DNA of 64,000 nt from Vibrio kanaloae (GTDB lineage: Bacteria > Pseudomonadota > Gammaproteobacteria > Enterobacterales > Vibrionaceae): the NCBI RefSeq assembly GCF_024347535.1, contig NZ_AP025498.1, positions 1,054,001 through 1,118,000 on the forward strand, in the 5' to 3' direction. The notes under the pieces were generated by a model that saw only the letters and a program-made list of their open reading frames with translations, ran no database searches and was not told where the DNA came from. The position numbers and the translations under genes were made by a program. Positions 19,242 to 28,460 of this stretch are shown here, one piece after another (the first letter of the stretch is position 1; every line of letters begins with the position of its first letter).

Positions 19242-20621
19242 ATGTCTGAAGGATTAGTACAAGCAGCTTATATTGTTGCTGCTGTATTCTTTATCATGAG
19301 CTTGGCTGGATTATCGAAACAGGAATCTGCACGTGCAGGTAACTATTACGGTATTACGGGTATGGCAATCGCATTGATCGCGACGATCTTTGGCCCTCAC
19401 TCTACAGGTATTGTGTGGATAATCATCGCAATGGTGATCGGTGGTGGTATTGGTATCCACTACGCTAAGAAAGTTGAAATGACGGAAATGCCTGAACTAG
19501 TGGCTATTCTGCACAGCTTTGTGGGTATGGCAGCGGTACTTGTGGGTTACAACAGTTACATTGATGCTCCTGAAGCGGCAACACACGCAGAGCATGTGAT
19601 TCACCTAGTGGAAGTGTTCCTTGGGGTGTTTATCGGTGCGGTTACGTTCACTGGTTCGATTGTTGCGTTTGGTAAGCTTCGTGGCGTTATCTCTTCGTCG
19701 GCACTGAATATCCCTCATAAGCATAAGTGGAACCTAGCGGCTATTGTTGTTTCTACATTGCTAATGATCATGTTCGTGAAAGCAGACGGCAGCATGTTTG
19801 CACTTATGATGATGACATTGATCGCGTTTGCATTCGGTTACCACCTAGTGGCATCGATTGGCGGTGCAGATATGCCTGTGGTGGTTTCTATGCTTAACTC
19901 GTACTCTGGTTGGGCAGCGGCGGCGGCGGGTTTCATGCTTGCGAACGACTTGCTTATCGTAACCGGTGCACTCGTTGGCTCGTCAGGTGCAATCCTGTCG
20001 TATATTATGTGTAAGGCGATGAACCGTTCGTTCATTAGTGTTATCGCTGGTGGCTTTGGCCAAGAAGTCACAGTATCTGATGGCGATGAAGAGCAGGGCG
20101 AACACCGTGAAACCTCAGCTGAAGATGTGGCTGATATGCTTAAGAACTCTAAGTCAGTAATCATCACTCCGGGATATGGCATGGCAGTAGCCCAAGCTCA
20201 ATACCCAGTACATGAAATCACTGAGAAGCTGAGAGCACAAGGTATTAACGTTCGCTTTGGTATCCACCCTGTTGCTGGTAGGTTACCGGGTCACATGAAC
20301 GTGCTGCTTGCTGAAGCAAAAGTACCTTACGATATCGTTCTTGAAATGGACGAAATCAATGACGACTTTGACGAGACAGATACGGTATTGGTTATTGGTG
20401 CGAATGACACTGTAAACCCAGCAGCGCTGGAAGATCCAAACAGCCCAATTGCTGGCATGCCAGTACTTGAAGTTTGGAACGCTCAAAACGTCATCGTGTT
20501 CAAGCGTTCTATGAACACTGGTTACGCAGGTGTGCAAAACCCACTGTTCTTTAAAGAGAATACACAGATGCTGTTTGGTGATGCGAAACAGAGCTGTCTA
20601 GGAATTCTAGAACACTTGTAA
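19242..20621 (+). CDS. pntB: NAD(P) transhydrogenase subunit beta
   Basis: This 459-residue partner of PntA has an N-terminal membrane domain of about eight helices, including the proton-channel region ([23 protein letters not shown]). The C-terminal NADP(H)-binding dIII domain has [37 protein letters not shown] and [13 protein letters not shown]. Length and motifs match E. coli PntB (about 462). It sits in an operon with pntA and is closed by the terminator at 20651. Confidence 0.95.
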   Translation: MSEGLVQAAYIVAAVFFIMSLAGLSKQESARAGNYYGITGMAIALIATIFGPHSTGIVWIIIAMVIGGGIGIHYAKKVEMTEMPELVAILHSFVGMAAVLVGYNSYIDAPEAATHAEHVIHLVEVFLGVFIGAVTFTGSIVAFGKLRGVISSSALNIPHKHKWNLAAIVVSTLLMIMFVKADGSMFALMMMTLIAFAFGYHLVASIGGADMPVVVSMLNSYSGWAAAAAGFMLANDLLIVTGALVGSSGAILSYIMCKAMNRSFISVIAGGFGQEVTVSDGDEEQGEHRETSAEDVADMLKNSKSVIITPGYGMAVAQAQYPVHEITEKLRAQGINVRFGIHPVAGRLPGHMNVLLAEAKVPYDIVLEMDEINDDFDETDTVLVIGANDTVNPAALEDPNSPIAGMPVLEVWNAQNVIVFKRSMNTGYAGVQNPLFFKENTQMLFGDAKQSCLGILEHL

Positions 20622-20650
20622 AGACCGGTCTGACAAACACCTTTAAAACA

Positions 20651-20677
20651 AAGGAGCTCATTTGAGCTCCTTTTTTT
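20651..20677 (+). terminator. Rho-independent terminator after pntAB
   Basis: The stem AAGGAGCTCA / TGAGCTCCTT with a two-base spacer is followed by a T-run. Confidence 0.9.
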
Positions 20678-20831
20678 GATCGGTAAAAGTCATCGTTGAC
20701 TATTATTCATAAACGATTGGAAAGAAATTACGTAATCGCACACTCGCTTGGATTGCTGGATTATTAAATCAACGCTCTGGTACACCCGTACAATGTATCC
20801 ATATTATGATGGAATTAATCATTAATATTCG

Positions 20832-20885
20832 CTGCTTTCACTGCTTTCACTGCTTTCACTGCTTTCACTGCTTTTACTGCTTTTC
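20832..20885 (+). repeat. 9-bp tandem repeat (CTGCTTTCA) upstream of the vxrA-like gene
   Basis: Four perfect copies of CTGCTTTCA are followed by CTGCTTTTA and CTGCTTTTC, about six units. They end 30 bases before the predicted start of the histidine kinase gene, in its promoter/leader. Copy number could vary by slippage and alter expression. Confidence 0.85.
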
Positions 20886-20915
20886 ATGCGCTTAAAAATT
20901 TATCTTTGATAGCGA

Positions 20916-22412
20916 ATGGTATATATTTGTCTGATCTATATGAATTTGCGCTGGTTTGTGATCATCAAAAGAAAATTTACGCTTCTTATTGCTACGTTGT
21001 CAGTTTCAGTAAACGCATTTGCTGATTCTTTGCCTGAGCGTATCGATAACTTCACCAAACTTTTTGATCATGAAACGGCAGTTGAATCTTATGACATTCG
21101 ACTGCTTCAGGCTGATTATCCAACTCGCTTGATCATGCCATCTTCAATGCTGCCGCAAACAGCAGAGTATCCATTAAAAGATATCCAACGCTTATATCAG
21201 TTATCAAAAACATGTAGCGGAAAGCTTCCGTTAAGCCCTTTGATCACAGAGCCGTTAGTTTTTACCCGTGCGATGTGTAAAGGCACCAAACTTTCAGACC
21301 GCTGGTTTAGCCGTAGTGGCTTGATTCACCCTGGTGGTGGCTCTTATGCGGCACGTTATGTTGAGAAGTACCCGGACAAGTTCAACTCTTTGAAGCGTTT
21401 TATGCATATTCAAGAGCGGCCAAATACTGAAGATGATGAACTGTTATCTCGTTTACAAAAAATGGACAATGAAGCCATAGCGGCGCTGTTAGCTGGGGCA
21501 AGCATGTTTGTTGAGCTTGATGAAATGTGGGTGAAGCGCGGCGACAGATATTATTTGTATGACGAATCTGTGTGGAACGAAAATGCAACGGCTGCTGGAT
21601 TATCGTTCAGTTTATCTTCAGAAGACAATAGCTGTTTTGTCCAACGCGGTAACGTCTGTTGGGAAATAGAAGATCATTCAGAGCTGCTGCAAATCGCGAT
21701 GTTTATCTTGGTGATCGCCAACATCATGCTTGTACTTGGTTGGGCCGTATATCGTTGGAATAGCAAGAAGCAAGAGATGAAGAGCCGCATGCTTGTTCTT
21801 CAAATTTTAACGCACGAATTAAGAACACCGATTGCGAGTTTATCATTGACAGTTGAAGGGTTCAGACGCGAGTTCGAACACTTACCAGAATCGGTTTATG
21901 ATGAGTTTCGTAGGTTGTGTGAAGATACTCGTCGTTTAAGACAGTTAGCTGAAGCAAGTAAAGACTATTTGCAGTCAGATAATCAACCGCTCGCAACTGA
22001 ATGGGTACCAAGCGTCGAAGAGTGGCTTCAATACAAAGTTGAAGAAGAGTTCGCACCGGGAATTGAACTCCGTGTGAATAAAGATATTGCCGCAAAAGTG
22101 AACGTATATTGGTTAGGGACGTGCATCGATAACCTGATCAGGAATGCTGTTAAATACGGTGTCGCACCAGTGATACTAGAACTGAATACTTCTGACAAGA
22201 AGCTGACATTCAAAGTTATAGATAATGGAGACTTGTCCCGCAAAGATTGGGGGCAACTAAGAAAGCCATTTGTTAGTAAGAGTGGACTCGGTTTAGGTCT
22301 GACGATAGTGGAATCTATGGTTGGAAAAATGGGCGGTCACATGACGCTTATCGGCCCCCCAACAACATTTATTTTGGAGATACCTTGTGAAACAGACATT
22401 GCTTCTCGTTGA
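20916..22412 (+). CDS. vxrA: Sensor histidine kinase, VxrA/WigK-like
   Basis: This 498-residue inner-membrane kinase has an N-terminal hydrophobic segment ending SVNAFA, a periplasmic sensor of about 220 residues with paired cysteines, and a second membrane helix (LLQIAMFILVIANIMLVLGWAVY, about 265-287). The cytoplasmic kinase core has H-box LTHELRTPIAS, N-box NLIRNAVKYG and G-box SGLGLGLTIVESM. The G1 box reads DNGDLS rather than DNGPGI. The gene order with an overlapping OmpR-type regulator, a DUF2861 gene and a TraF-like gene matches the Vibrio vxr/wig locus, which controls cell-wall homeostasis, type VI secretion and biofilm. The start is uncertain; no strong ribosome-binding site precedes 20916. 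Confidence 0.85.
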   Translation: MVYICLIYMNLRWFVIIKRKFTLLIATLSVSVNAFADSLPERIDNFTKLFDHETAVESYDIRLLQADYPTRLIMPSSMLPQTAEYPLKDIQRLYQLSKTCSGKLPLSPLITEPLVFTRAMCKGTKLSDRWFSRSGLIHPGGGSYAARYVEKYPDKFNSLKRFMHIQERPNTEDDELLSRLQKMDNEAIAALLAGASMFVELDEMWVKRGDRYYLYDESVWNENATAAGLSFSLSSEDNSCFVQRGNVCWEIEDHSELLQIAMFILVIANIMLVLGWAVYRWNSKKQEMKSRMLVLQILTHELRTPIASLSLTVEGFRREFEHLPESVYDEFRRLCEDTRRLRQLAEASKDYLQSDNQPLATEWVPSVEEWLQYKVEEEFAPGIELRVNKDIAAKVNVYWLGTCIDNLIRNAVKYGVAPVILELNTSDKKLTFKVIDNGDLSRKDWGQLRKPFVSKSGLGLGLTIVESMVGKMGGHMTLIGPPTTFILEIPCETDIASR

Positions 22413-23046
22413 AGATGATAAAAATTTAGCTGACGGTCTATTAGTTAGCCTTGAGCAAGCTGGGTATGAATGTTTGCATGCAGAACTAGTCTCTGAAGTT
22501 GATGCCTATTGGGAGCAAGCGGATCTAGTGATTCTAGATCGCCAGCTTCCTGATGGTGACTCAGTAGATGCTCTTCCCGGTTGGAAGAAAAAGAAAGATA
22601 TCCCCGTAATTTTGCTGACAGCTCTCGTTACAGTAAAAGACAAAGTAGCGGGTCTAGATTCAGGTGCGAACGACTACTTAACAAAGCCATTTGCTGAGGC
22701 TGAGCTGTTTGCTCGTATTCGTGCTCAACTTCGCCTACCAGACGCTGAAGAGCAGGATGAATCAAAAGTAATAGCTCAAAACCTCGTTATCGATAAAGCG
22801 ACTCGTGAAGTGTTTTTTAACGAGCAAGAAGTCACGTTAACGCGCACAGAGTTTGACCTGTTATTGTTCTTGGCAAGTAATCTTGGCCGCGTATTCACCC
22901 GTGACGAGTTGCTTGACCACGTTTGGGGTTACAACCACTTCCCAACAACACGTACAGTCGATACCCATGTTTTGCAACTTAGACAGAAACTGCCGGGTCT
23001 AGAAATCGAAACGCTACGTGGCGTTGGTTACAAGATGAAAGCGTAA
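22387..23046 (+). CDS. vxrB: Response regulator (OmpR/PhoB type), VxrB/WigR-like
   Basis: This 219-residue regulator has a receiver domain (VEDDKNLADGL; phosphoacceptor in LVILDRQLPDGDS; Lys in LTKPFAEAELFARI). A C-terminal winged helix follows, with LTRTEFDLLLFLASNLGRVFTRDELLDHVWG and TVDTHVLQLRQKL. It overlaps the 3' end of the kinase gene by 26 bases, indicating translational coupling, and shares its last A with the next ATG. In V. cholerae the orthologue activates cell-wall synthesis and T6SS genes. Confidence 0.92.
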   Translation: MKQTLLLVEDDKNLADGLLVSLEQAGYECLHAELVSEVDAYWEQADLVILDRQLPDGDSVDALPGWKKKKDIPVILLTALVTVKDKVAGLDSGANDYLTKPFAEAELFARIRAQLRLPDAEEQDESKVIAQNLVIDKATREVFFNEQEVTLTRTEFDLLLFLASNLGRVFTRDELLDHVWGYNHFPTTRTVDTHVLQLRQKLPGLEIETLRGVGYKMKA

Positions 23047-23933
23047 TGAAAAAAGCCTTACTTCCATTATTAATGTTGTCTTGCGTGGTGAATACCGCGC
23101 AAGCAACAGATTGGTTTAAAAATAGCGATGCTCTAACTCAAGTGCACAAACATCTATTGGATAATGACTTATCCCTTATGTTTGATTCATTAGTGGAAGT
23201 TTGGCAAATCAATGCTTCTCAGTCTCGAGAAGATCACCTAAATGAACTGTTCGACCAAGCGTTGAATAAAGATTGTGGTAAAACCCTCACAAAAAAAACA
23301 CTACCTGATTGGATCAGTTCGGTGGTCGTAAAAAGACACATCATTCAAAGCCCGGGGCGAGATACATTTCGCGTTGCGATTGAGGTCGAATCTGATAACA
23401 ACATTCAAGATATCACCTTCGAGAAGTGGGTCGATAAAGTTGTTTCGTCTGATAGCGAATTTACTAAGGAAAGCGAAGTCGTCAACAATGCCTCAGTCAA
23501 TTTATATCTCAAGCGTTATAACTTAGCGTCTCAACTCGACTCTGGTTTATATCGTTTAAGCGTAAAAGGTGATGACGGCAATTCTTGGAGTACTTGGGTT
23601 ATTCTTGGTGAGGTCGCCATGCGTCAGCAAGTTCGCTGGGCATCTAAAGACACTTGGCGAATCGATAAAAAAGAACTCCTTAACCCTTATTGCCCACTGC
23701 CTAAGCTTGAAGTCGGTTTGTACGATTATATCGACGAGCACTATGAGCAGGTGTGGGGTAAGAGCTATGAATCTGACTATCCGATGAACCTCACAGGTGA
23801 AGAGCTACCCAATGATCGCTATGTTTTGGCCATTTCAATGGTGCATTATCGCTGGCAGGGCGACATAGCGATAGAACAAGCACAAACTATCAGTAAAACT
23901 TATGATATTTCTAGCGAAGAAGAGTTAAAGTAA
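23046..23933 (+). CDS. DUF2861 family periplasmic protein (VxrC-like)
   Basis: This 295-residue protein has a signal peptide (MKKALLPLLMLSCVVNTAQA-TD) and a soluble mature part with two cysteines (DCGKT, NPYCPLP). It fits the DUF2861 family found in the vxr/wig operon. Its start codon overlaps the regulator stop (TAATG), so it is translated from the same message. Its role is unknown; the position suggests a periplasmic accessory to the sensor or an output of the cell-wall response. Confidence 0.82.
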   Translation: MKKALLPLLMLSCVVNTAQATDWFKNSDALTQVHKHLLDNDLSLMFDSLVEVWQINASQSREDHLNELFDQALNKDCGKTLTKKTLPDWISSVVVKRHIIQSPGRDTFRVAIEVESDNNIQDITFEKWVDKVVSSDSEFTKESEVVNNASVNLYLKRYNLASQLDSGLYRLSVKGDDGNSWSTWVILGEVAMRQQVRWASKDTWRIDKKELLNPYCPLPKLEVGLYDYIDEHYEQVWGKSYESDYPMNLTGEELPNDRYVLAISMVHYRWQGDIAIEQAQTISKTYDISSEEELK

Positions 23934-23983
23934 TTTAAAATTGAGCCGTTAACTATGTAAGGGATCTAACAAAGATAAACGGC

Positions 23984-25132
23984 ATGAAAAAAACTACTAA
24001 ACTACTCGCAACGTCAATTGCATTCGCCAGTCTTCCTCTTTCAGCAGCCAACTACGCCATTGAAGCGCGTGGTGATGCTATGGGTGGTGTTGGTGTTGTT
24101 TCTGCAAACTTCCTAACCGCTCCATTTTATAATCCAGCACTGGTTGCAATATATCGTCGTAACGATGACATGGGCATGATCACGCCAAGCTTTGGCGGTA
24201 GCTATAACGATCCTAACGACATGAAATCGAACATCGATAGTGTCGTTGATGCGTCAAGTACCGCAGACTTGGATGCAGCGCTTAATAAACTTGATGGTAA
24301 CCAAGCTAATGTAGAACTTGGTGGTGTTGTCGCATTTGCTCTTCCTAATCAGTTTGTAGCGGCAAACCTTTTCGCTAAAGCCTATACAGAATCATTTGCT
24401 ACGCCTAACGTTTACACGATAGGTTCAGACGAAGATAAAGTAGAGTTGTCTACAGTTAAAGCGGTTTCAATCGGTGTCGCAGAAGTCGGCCTTTCTTTAG
24501 CAAAATACCAAACCTTTATGGGGCAACATATCTCATTTGGTATTACACCTAAGATCCAGCGTATTTACACGTATAACTATGTTGCATCGGTTAATGATTA
24601 CGATTTATCTGACGTACGAGAAAACAGTGATGGTGAAAGCGCATTCAACATGGATGCAGGTGCACTTTGGTTTTTCGGCCCATTTCGTGTAGGTGTTGCA
24701 GCAACCAACTTGATCTCCAGAGACATCGAAACCAAAGATACAACGAGAACGCTAAACAGCAGTACAAGTAGTGCTACACACCAGGTTGGTGGTATATACA
24801 CTTACCAACTAGAACCGGTTTACACGGTTGGTGCAGGAATCGTATCAGATTACTTTTCTTTTAGTGTGGATTATGACCTAAACGAGACTGAAAAGTTTAC
24901 TTCGTTTGAAGACAATGAACAGATGATTCGTGTGGGTGCTGAAGTTGATCTGCTACGTCAGCTTAAGTTAAGGGGAGGGTACTACAAAAATCTGGCTTAT
25001 TCAGATTCAGAAGGAACCGTGACAGCCGGTATTGGTCTTTCGCCACTCAATTTGTTTCAGTTAGATTTAAGTGCCAACTACACAAATGAAAATGCTATGG
25101 GTGCATCAATCAATTTCCTTGCTAGTTACTAG
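23984..25132 (+). CDS. TraF-like (PF13729-type) outer-membrane beta-barrel protein of the vxr operon
   Basis: This 382-residue protein has a signal peptide (LPLSAA) and ARGDAMGGVGVVSANFLTAPFYNPALVA, the typical start of the 'conjugal transfer protein TraF' family related to FadL-type barrels. Later strands include ISFGITPKIQRIYTYNYVASV and SFSVDYDLNETEKF. The name does not imply conjugation here. It starts 50 bases after the DUF2861 gene. In the Vibrio vxr cluster a protein of this kind occupies the fourth position. Confidence 0.8.
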   Translation: MKKTTKLLATSIAFASLPLSAANYAIEARGDAMGGVGVVSANFLTAPFYNPALVAIYRRNDDMGMITPSFGGSYNDPNDMKSNIDSVVDASSTADLDAALNKLDGNQANVELGGVVAFALPNQFVAANLFAKAYTESFATPNVYTIGSDEDKVELSTVKAVSIGVAEVGLSLAKYQTFMGQHISFGITPKIQRIYTYNYVASVNDYDLSDVRENSDGESAFNMDAGALWFFGPFRVGVAATNLISRDIETKDTTRTLNSSTSSATHQVGGIYTYQLEPVYTVGAGIVSDYFSFSVDYDLNETEKFTSFEDNEQMIRVGAEVDLLRQLKLRGGYYKNLAYSDSEGTVTAGIGLSPLNLFQLDLSANYTNENAMGASINFLASY

Positions 25133-25173
25133 CACTCCTTATATAGTTCTGCTCCTAAACAAAGGAGCAGAGC

Positions 25174-25326
25174 ATGTTAAACGATTTACCAACCCTTTCT
25201 CACGAAGAACAACAGAAAGCTGTTGAACGAATTCAAGAAATGATGACCCAAGGCATCAGCACAGCGCAAGCTATCAAAATCGTTGCTGAGCAAATTCGTG
25301 AAGAAATGAGTAATAAAGAAGAGTAG
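25174..25326 (+). CDS. yoaH: YoaH family small protein (UPF0181)
   Basis: This 50-residue soluble helical protein contains [19 protein letters not shown] and [20 protein letters not shown], which align closely with E. coli YoaH ([19 protein letters not shown]). AAAGGAG lies eight bases before the ATG. It is the last small gene of the vxr-like operon and its terminator overlaps the stop codon. Function is unknown. It corresponds in position to the fifth gene (vxrE) of the V. cholerae operon, but I cannot confirm that identity. Confidence 0.85.
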   Translation: MLNDLPTLSHEEQQKAVERIQEMMTQGISTAQAIKIVAEQIREEMSNKEE

Positions 25327-25346
25327 GGCATCAGCCCTTCTTTTTT
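25315..25346 (+). terminator. Terminator overlapping the end of yoaH
   Basis: The stem AAAGAAG..GGGC / GCCCTTCTTTTTT starts inside the last codons of yoaH and ends in a T-run. Confidence 0.75.
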
Positions 25347-27537
25347 ACCCCTTACTGCACTATAACTAAAAACATTACCCTCTAGTATATTATCTCGTAC
25401 ATACCAACTTTTTATTCAACCTAAACCACGACCTTTCCAAAATCCTTAAATTCATTTTATTCAGTAAGTTATAGCAGAGTAATTCACTTTTAAGGCCTTG
25501 CTTGGCGTTTAATTGTAATTAAATTACAGCAAGATCTGAAAGTAAAACAATCGCCACTTTAGGTGTCAGCATTTGTGTCACCATGCCTAAGTTACTAAAT
25601 ATATGGCGTTTTTTAAGGCTAGTGACGTTGTGACTTGTATTTTGAACGGATGCGAGTGCATGAGTGTTCAATGTTCAGAAGCAGACAAATGAGGATTTCA
25701 TCGAAGAACAGAGCGAGACAAGCCACAGCGGTAATGATAAAGACTCGCAGCGAGAGTGACTTACCACCGCTTAGAGTAAGCTTCGTTGCCACATGTGTGC
25801 TGTACAGAATAAGTATTTAAAAAGCTTACGAGGCGTAAGGAGTTGTGTAGAAGTCGATTAAGGATTGCGACGCGTATCAATTTGAGAATGCTAAATCGAT
25901 GTGTTTTCTATCGGGGAATGATAAGTCTAAGCGATTGAACTTGTTAGAAATAGGGTCGCTTTGAGCGCTGTAGTTGTCGTCGTGGTTACGTATGTAGAAT
26001 CGAAACCTTGGATCCTCTTGACCTTCATATTCCATATTGATGGTGACCGAATCGAACGTTGAGAGATCGAGCCCTTTATTTTGGGTCGATATAACGAACT
26101 CAATTTCACAGAAGGGTAAGCTATAGGTTCGTTCAAAGTCACACTGTAACTCAATTCCATCTTCTGACTTATGTAATGATCCTACGGTGCCACCATCGTG
26201 GTCTCTGTCTGTATTTACGCGCGTAGGCTATCTGTCTGGTGTGATGATGTAGTTCTTATCCATGAGCGTATTAAAAGAGATCAACGACACTAGCGTGATT
26301 GCTAGGCAAAAAATCGAAAGGAATATGTTGAGTTTTCGGAATGCTTTGTCGCTCATAATATATTTCGTACGTAAACCTGTAACATTATGCATAATGGAGT
26401 ATCTAGGGATTCGATTTTGGCTAGTATCGTTTGGTCAACAAGCCAGATACAGTCGTTCTTCACCAAAAAATACGCGCCCAGCGATCGATATATGCCTAAA
26501 GAGCGTTGTTTTTGTTCGGTATTTATACGAAAGGTGACGTTTTTATGGGGTTAACAATTTAACTGTATAAATATACAGTTATTAGTTAAGGTCTTGATTT
26601 TGTGTTCCATACGATCAAGCTTTTACCTGTACAGATAGCTACAGTGTCACTTTTTTGTTGATTACATGTGTCGATAACCATTAAACGCTTTATAAGCTTT
26701 CTAATCTTAGGCGGTAACACCATTGCGACTTCAAAAGCGGGCATATCAGTTAGAGAAAACAAGTAAAGCAAAACTAAGTGCAATGAGTTTAAAGTAACTC
26801 TTACGTTTATTACCAAAGCTACCTAAATCCAATTGAACGTAATATCAGGGCAAACCGTGATTATGGATCTCCCAAGTATCGGTGTTGTGTACCAACGAAT
26901 AAGTGTAATGAATCTATTCAAACATGTTTGCGCTTGTTTGGCATGTTGTTACAAACAACATAGGATATACATTGCCGTTTAATAATCTCACTAAACACAA
27001 AGTATAACGCTAGAGTGTCGTTAGACAGGTTTGAAAAATCTGTGTGCTAATCTACGTAAAAGACGAACTTTATTAGTTGATAGATTTAAACGAGAGCTAG
27101 CATGTGCAGTTGATAATAAACATTGGTCGCGTGTGTGAAATCTGGAAAATAAGCAACACCAATGCTCACAAGAATCACACACAGCGCGGCGGTTCGTTAG
27201 TGCAAACAGAGAAGTGGCAAGATAAGTTAAACCAGATGGACAAAGTTTCTCGTCAATTAGATTTGCTGAATGAAGATTGAATTGTGTAGACGCTGGCCGC
27301 ACATATAATTATTAGATTTCAAGTGCCATAAGAAAACTCTGGTCGACGCAAGAAGCGTGAGAGTCAGTTGGAACAAGGGTTTTAAGGCGAAACGATGATA
27401 ATACTATCTTTGAAATTAATCACACATTTGTCAATCCCATTTTAAAATGTCCTGTCCTTAGCAAAGTAGAAATGTCACCTAGTTGGAAAGTTGAACTATG
27501 CTTTAAATGAGTGTGCAACAAGGTTTCAGGATGTGCT
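25347..27537. other. Gene-poor decayed region left of the dif-integrated phage
   Basis: About 2.2 kb lack an intact gene. One clear relic is the truncated GGDEF-family gene at 25877-26356. A possible second relic lies on the minus strand at about 26590-26830: one frame reads GSFGNKRKSYFKLIALSFALLVFSN, then must shift to reach DMPAFEVAMVLPPKIRKL. I see no tRNA, repeat array or complete mobile element in the remainder. Confidence 0.6.
25877..26356 (-). pseudogene. Truncated GGDEF-family sensor gene with in-frame amber codon
   Basis: Reading leftward from ATG at 26354-26356, a 160-codon frame encodes MSDKAFRKLNIFLSIF..., with one N-terminal membrane helix, then ITPDR, a TAG stop at 26228-26230 (codon 43), and a continuous frame TRVNTDRDHDGGTVGSL... 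onward. It continues through VTINMEYEGQEDPRFRFYIR to HIDLAFSN and stops at 25877-25879. The post-stop part resembles the periplasmic sensor domain of a Vibrio membrane GGDEF protein family, from memory. The expected rest of the sensor and the whole cyclase domain are missing. It is a double-hit pseudogene: a nonsense mutation and a 3' deletion. Confidence 0.72.
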
Positions 27538-27753
27538 ATGAGTAAAGAAGTTTCTCGTCACGGTGATTGGGCTGTGACTGATGACGGTTTGCGGTACGTA
27601 GGTTCATACACGGACTATTTTATCTCCAAAGAGAGATTGTCTTCTACTGACTGGGTTGAACATGTTGGAAATAAAACTTTTGTGATAAAACAAGATTTTG
27701 TTGATGCTTATAATGAAGCGGTTACATATCACTCAGCGTTAGGCAAAAAATGA
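27538..27753 (+). CDS. Hypothetical small protein, first of an overlapping pair
   Basis: A 71-residue soluble protein (MSKEVSRHGDWAVTDDGLRYVGS...). I do not recognise a family. The start at 27538 has AGGA six bases upstream; an earlier in-frame ATG at 27511 has none. Its stop overlaps the next ATG (ATGA), suggesting translational coupling. It lies 600 bases left of the phage attachment site and could be a remnant cargo pair from an earlier insertion at dif. Confidence 0.55.
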   Translation: MSKEVSRHGDWAVTDDGLRYVGSYTDYFISKERLSSTDWVEHVGNKTFVIKQDFVDAYNEAVTYHSALGKK

Positions 27754-27941
27754 TGATGTTTTATTTCTATCCTTCAGAGGAGCAAGCCTTTAAAAAAATG
27801 GCTCAGGGAAACTATGTTCGGACTATTGTTGTTGACTCCAATACAAATCAAGTGATGACAAGCTTTTGTCGTAGAGTTGAAAAGTACTGGAGTCAAACTT
27901 GTCGAAATAATATAGAAACTGACCATGAATTAAGGTGTTAG
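27750..27941 (+). CDS. Hypothetical small protein, second of an overlapping pair
   Basis: A 63-residue protein starting with three consecutive ATG codons (MMMFYFYPSEEQAFKKM), soluble, with three cysteines in the C-terminal third. It overlaps the preceding gene by four bases. No family recognised. The coupling supports both reading frames being genuine, although each alone is short enough to arise by chance. Confidence 0.45.
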   Translation: MMMFYFYPSEEQAFKKMAQGNYVRTIVVDSNTNQVMTSFCRRVEKYWSQTCRNNIETDHELRC

Positions 27942-28073
27942 ATGGTCAGAACTATCAAATTTATAGTTGGGTTTGCAGAGATAAAAATATCTTTAACCTC
28001 CCCAATTTCACCGCCTTCTAATCTTACTTGTTACTACTCGCTTGAAAGCTTTCCGGCTCTGCCAATACAGGGT

Positions 28074-28238
28074 TTAGTGCTCTGTTAAACTAGCCGCACC
28101 ATGTTCACGTAACTTGTTCATTAACCTTTGAACTTGACGCTCGCTTAAGGAAAGTATCTCTGCTGCATCAGCACGACGCAAACGATGTTCACAGACGTCT
28201 TGAATAACTTTGAATCGACTAATTTCTTTTTCACTCAT
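28074..28238 (-). pseudogene. Transposase N-terminal fragment (ISNCY-like IS remnant)
   Basis: A 54-residue fragment from MSEKEISRFKVIQDV through HRLRRADAAEILSLSERQVQRLMNKL to LTEH and a stop. It is the N-terminal helix-turn-helix of transposases of the ISNCY type, normally several hundred residues long. Everything downstream is missing. The left-flanking region at 28305-28345 carries two GTGACATT motifs in direct orientation (28312, 28333), possibly part of the old IS end. Confidence 0.7.
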
Positions 28239-28364
28239 GGCAATCAACATCTCAGTAGTCCTTAGTAACTGAAGCTGGAATATCAAATGTAGTCAGCAAC
28301 CGGTACTAAGGTGACATTTTAATCTAGCTCAAAAGTGACATTACTATCTGGGGCCTACAAGCTC

Positions 28365-28393
28365 AGTGCGTATTATGTCTGATTATGTTTAAT
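28365..28393 (+). other. Left attachment site (dif/attP hybrid)
   Basis: The XerC arm AGTGCGTATTA (28365-28375) is identical to that of the right-hand dif. It is followed by a 7-base spacer TGTCTGA and a degenerate XerD arm TTATGTTTAAT. The repeat shared with the right end is 19 bases (AGCTCAGTGCGTATTATGT, from 28360). The divergent spacer and arm are what a phage-derived attP half would leave after XerC-mediated insertion. Confidence 0.88.
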
Positions 28394-28418
28394 GGTGCAT
28401 ATATTATAAATTCAATGC

Positions 28419-28439
28419 AACCTCTTGTATTTAGAGGTT
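28419..28439. promoter_or_regulatory. Inverted repeat upstream of the DUF3653-type gene
   Basis: AACCTCT-(7)-AGAGGTT lies between the left attachment site and the start of the regulator gene at 28461, close to an AT-rich stretch that could be a promoter. It may be an operator or an mRNA leader hairpin. Confidence 0.4.
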
Positions 28440-28460
28440 TTATCATTGAAGTACCGCGAA

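Noticed and set aside
23984..25132. TraF-like protein as a sign of a conjugative element
   Set aside because: The family is a chromosomal beta-barrel group, and the gene sits in the vxr operon with no other transfer genes.
25624..25636. Fourth matS site GTGACGTTGTGAC
   Set aside because: One essential base differs from GTGACRNYGTCAC (GTGAC instead of GTCAC in the right arm), so it is not counted.
26586..26816. 76-codon minus-strand frame (MVINVRVTLNSLH...VWNTKSRP)
   Set aside because: Its first third looks like a frameshifted continuation of another frame (GSFGNKRKSYFKLIALSFALLVFSN), so it is more likely a decayed gene than an intact one. No family recognised.
27104..27280. 58-codon plus-strand frame starting GTG (VQLIINIGRVCEIWK...KVSRQLDLLNED)
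   Set aside because: It has a protein-like composition and a weak GAGAG upstream, but a GTG start, no recognised family and location in decayed DNA. Evidence is too thin to annotate as a gene.
27021..27302. 93-codon minus-strand frame
   Set aside because: Cysteine- and Arg-rich shadow composition, no ribosome-binding site, and it opposes the more protein-like plus frame.
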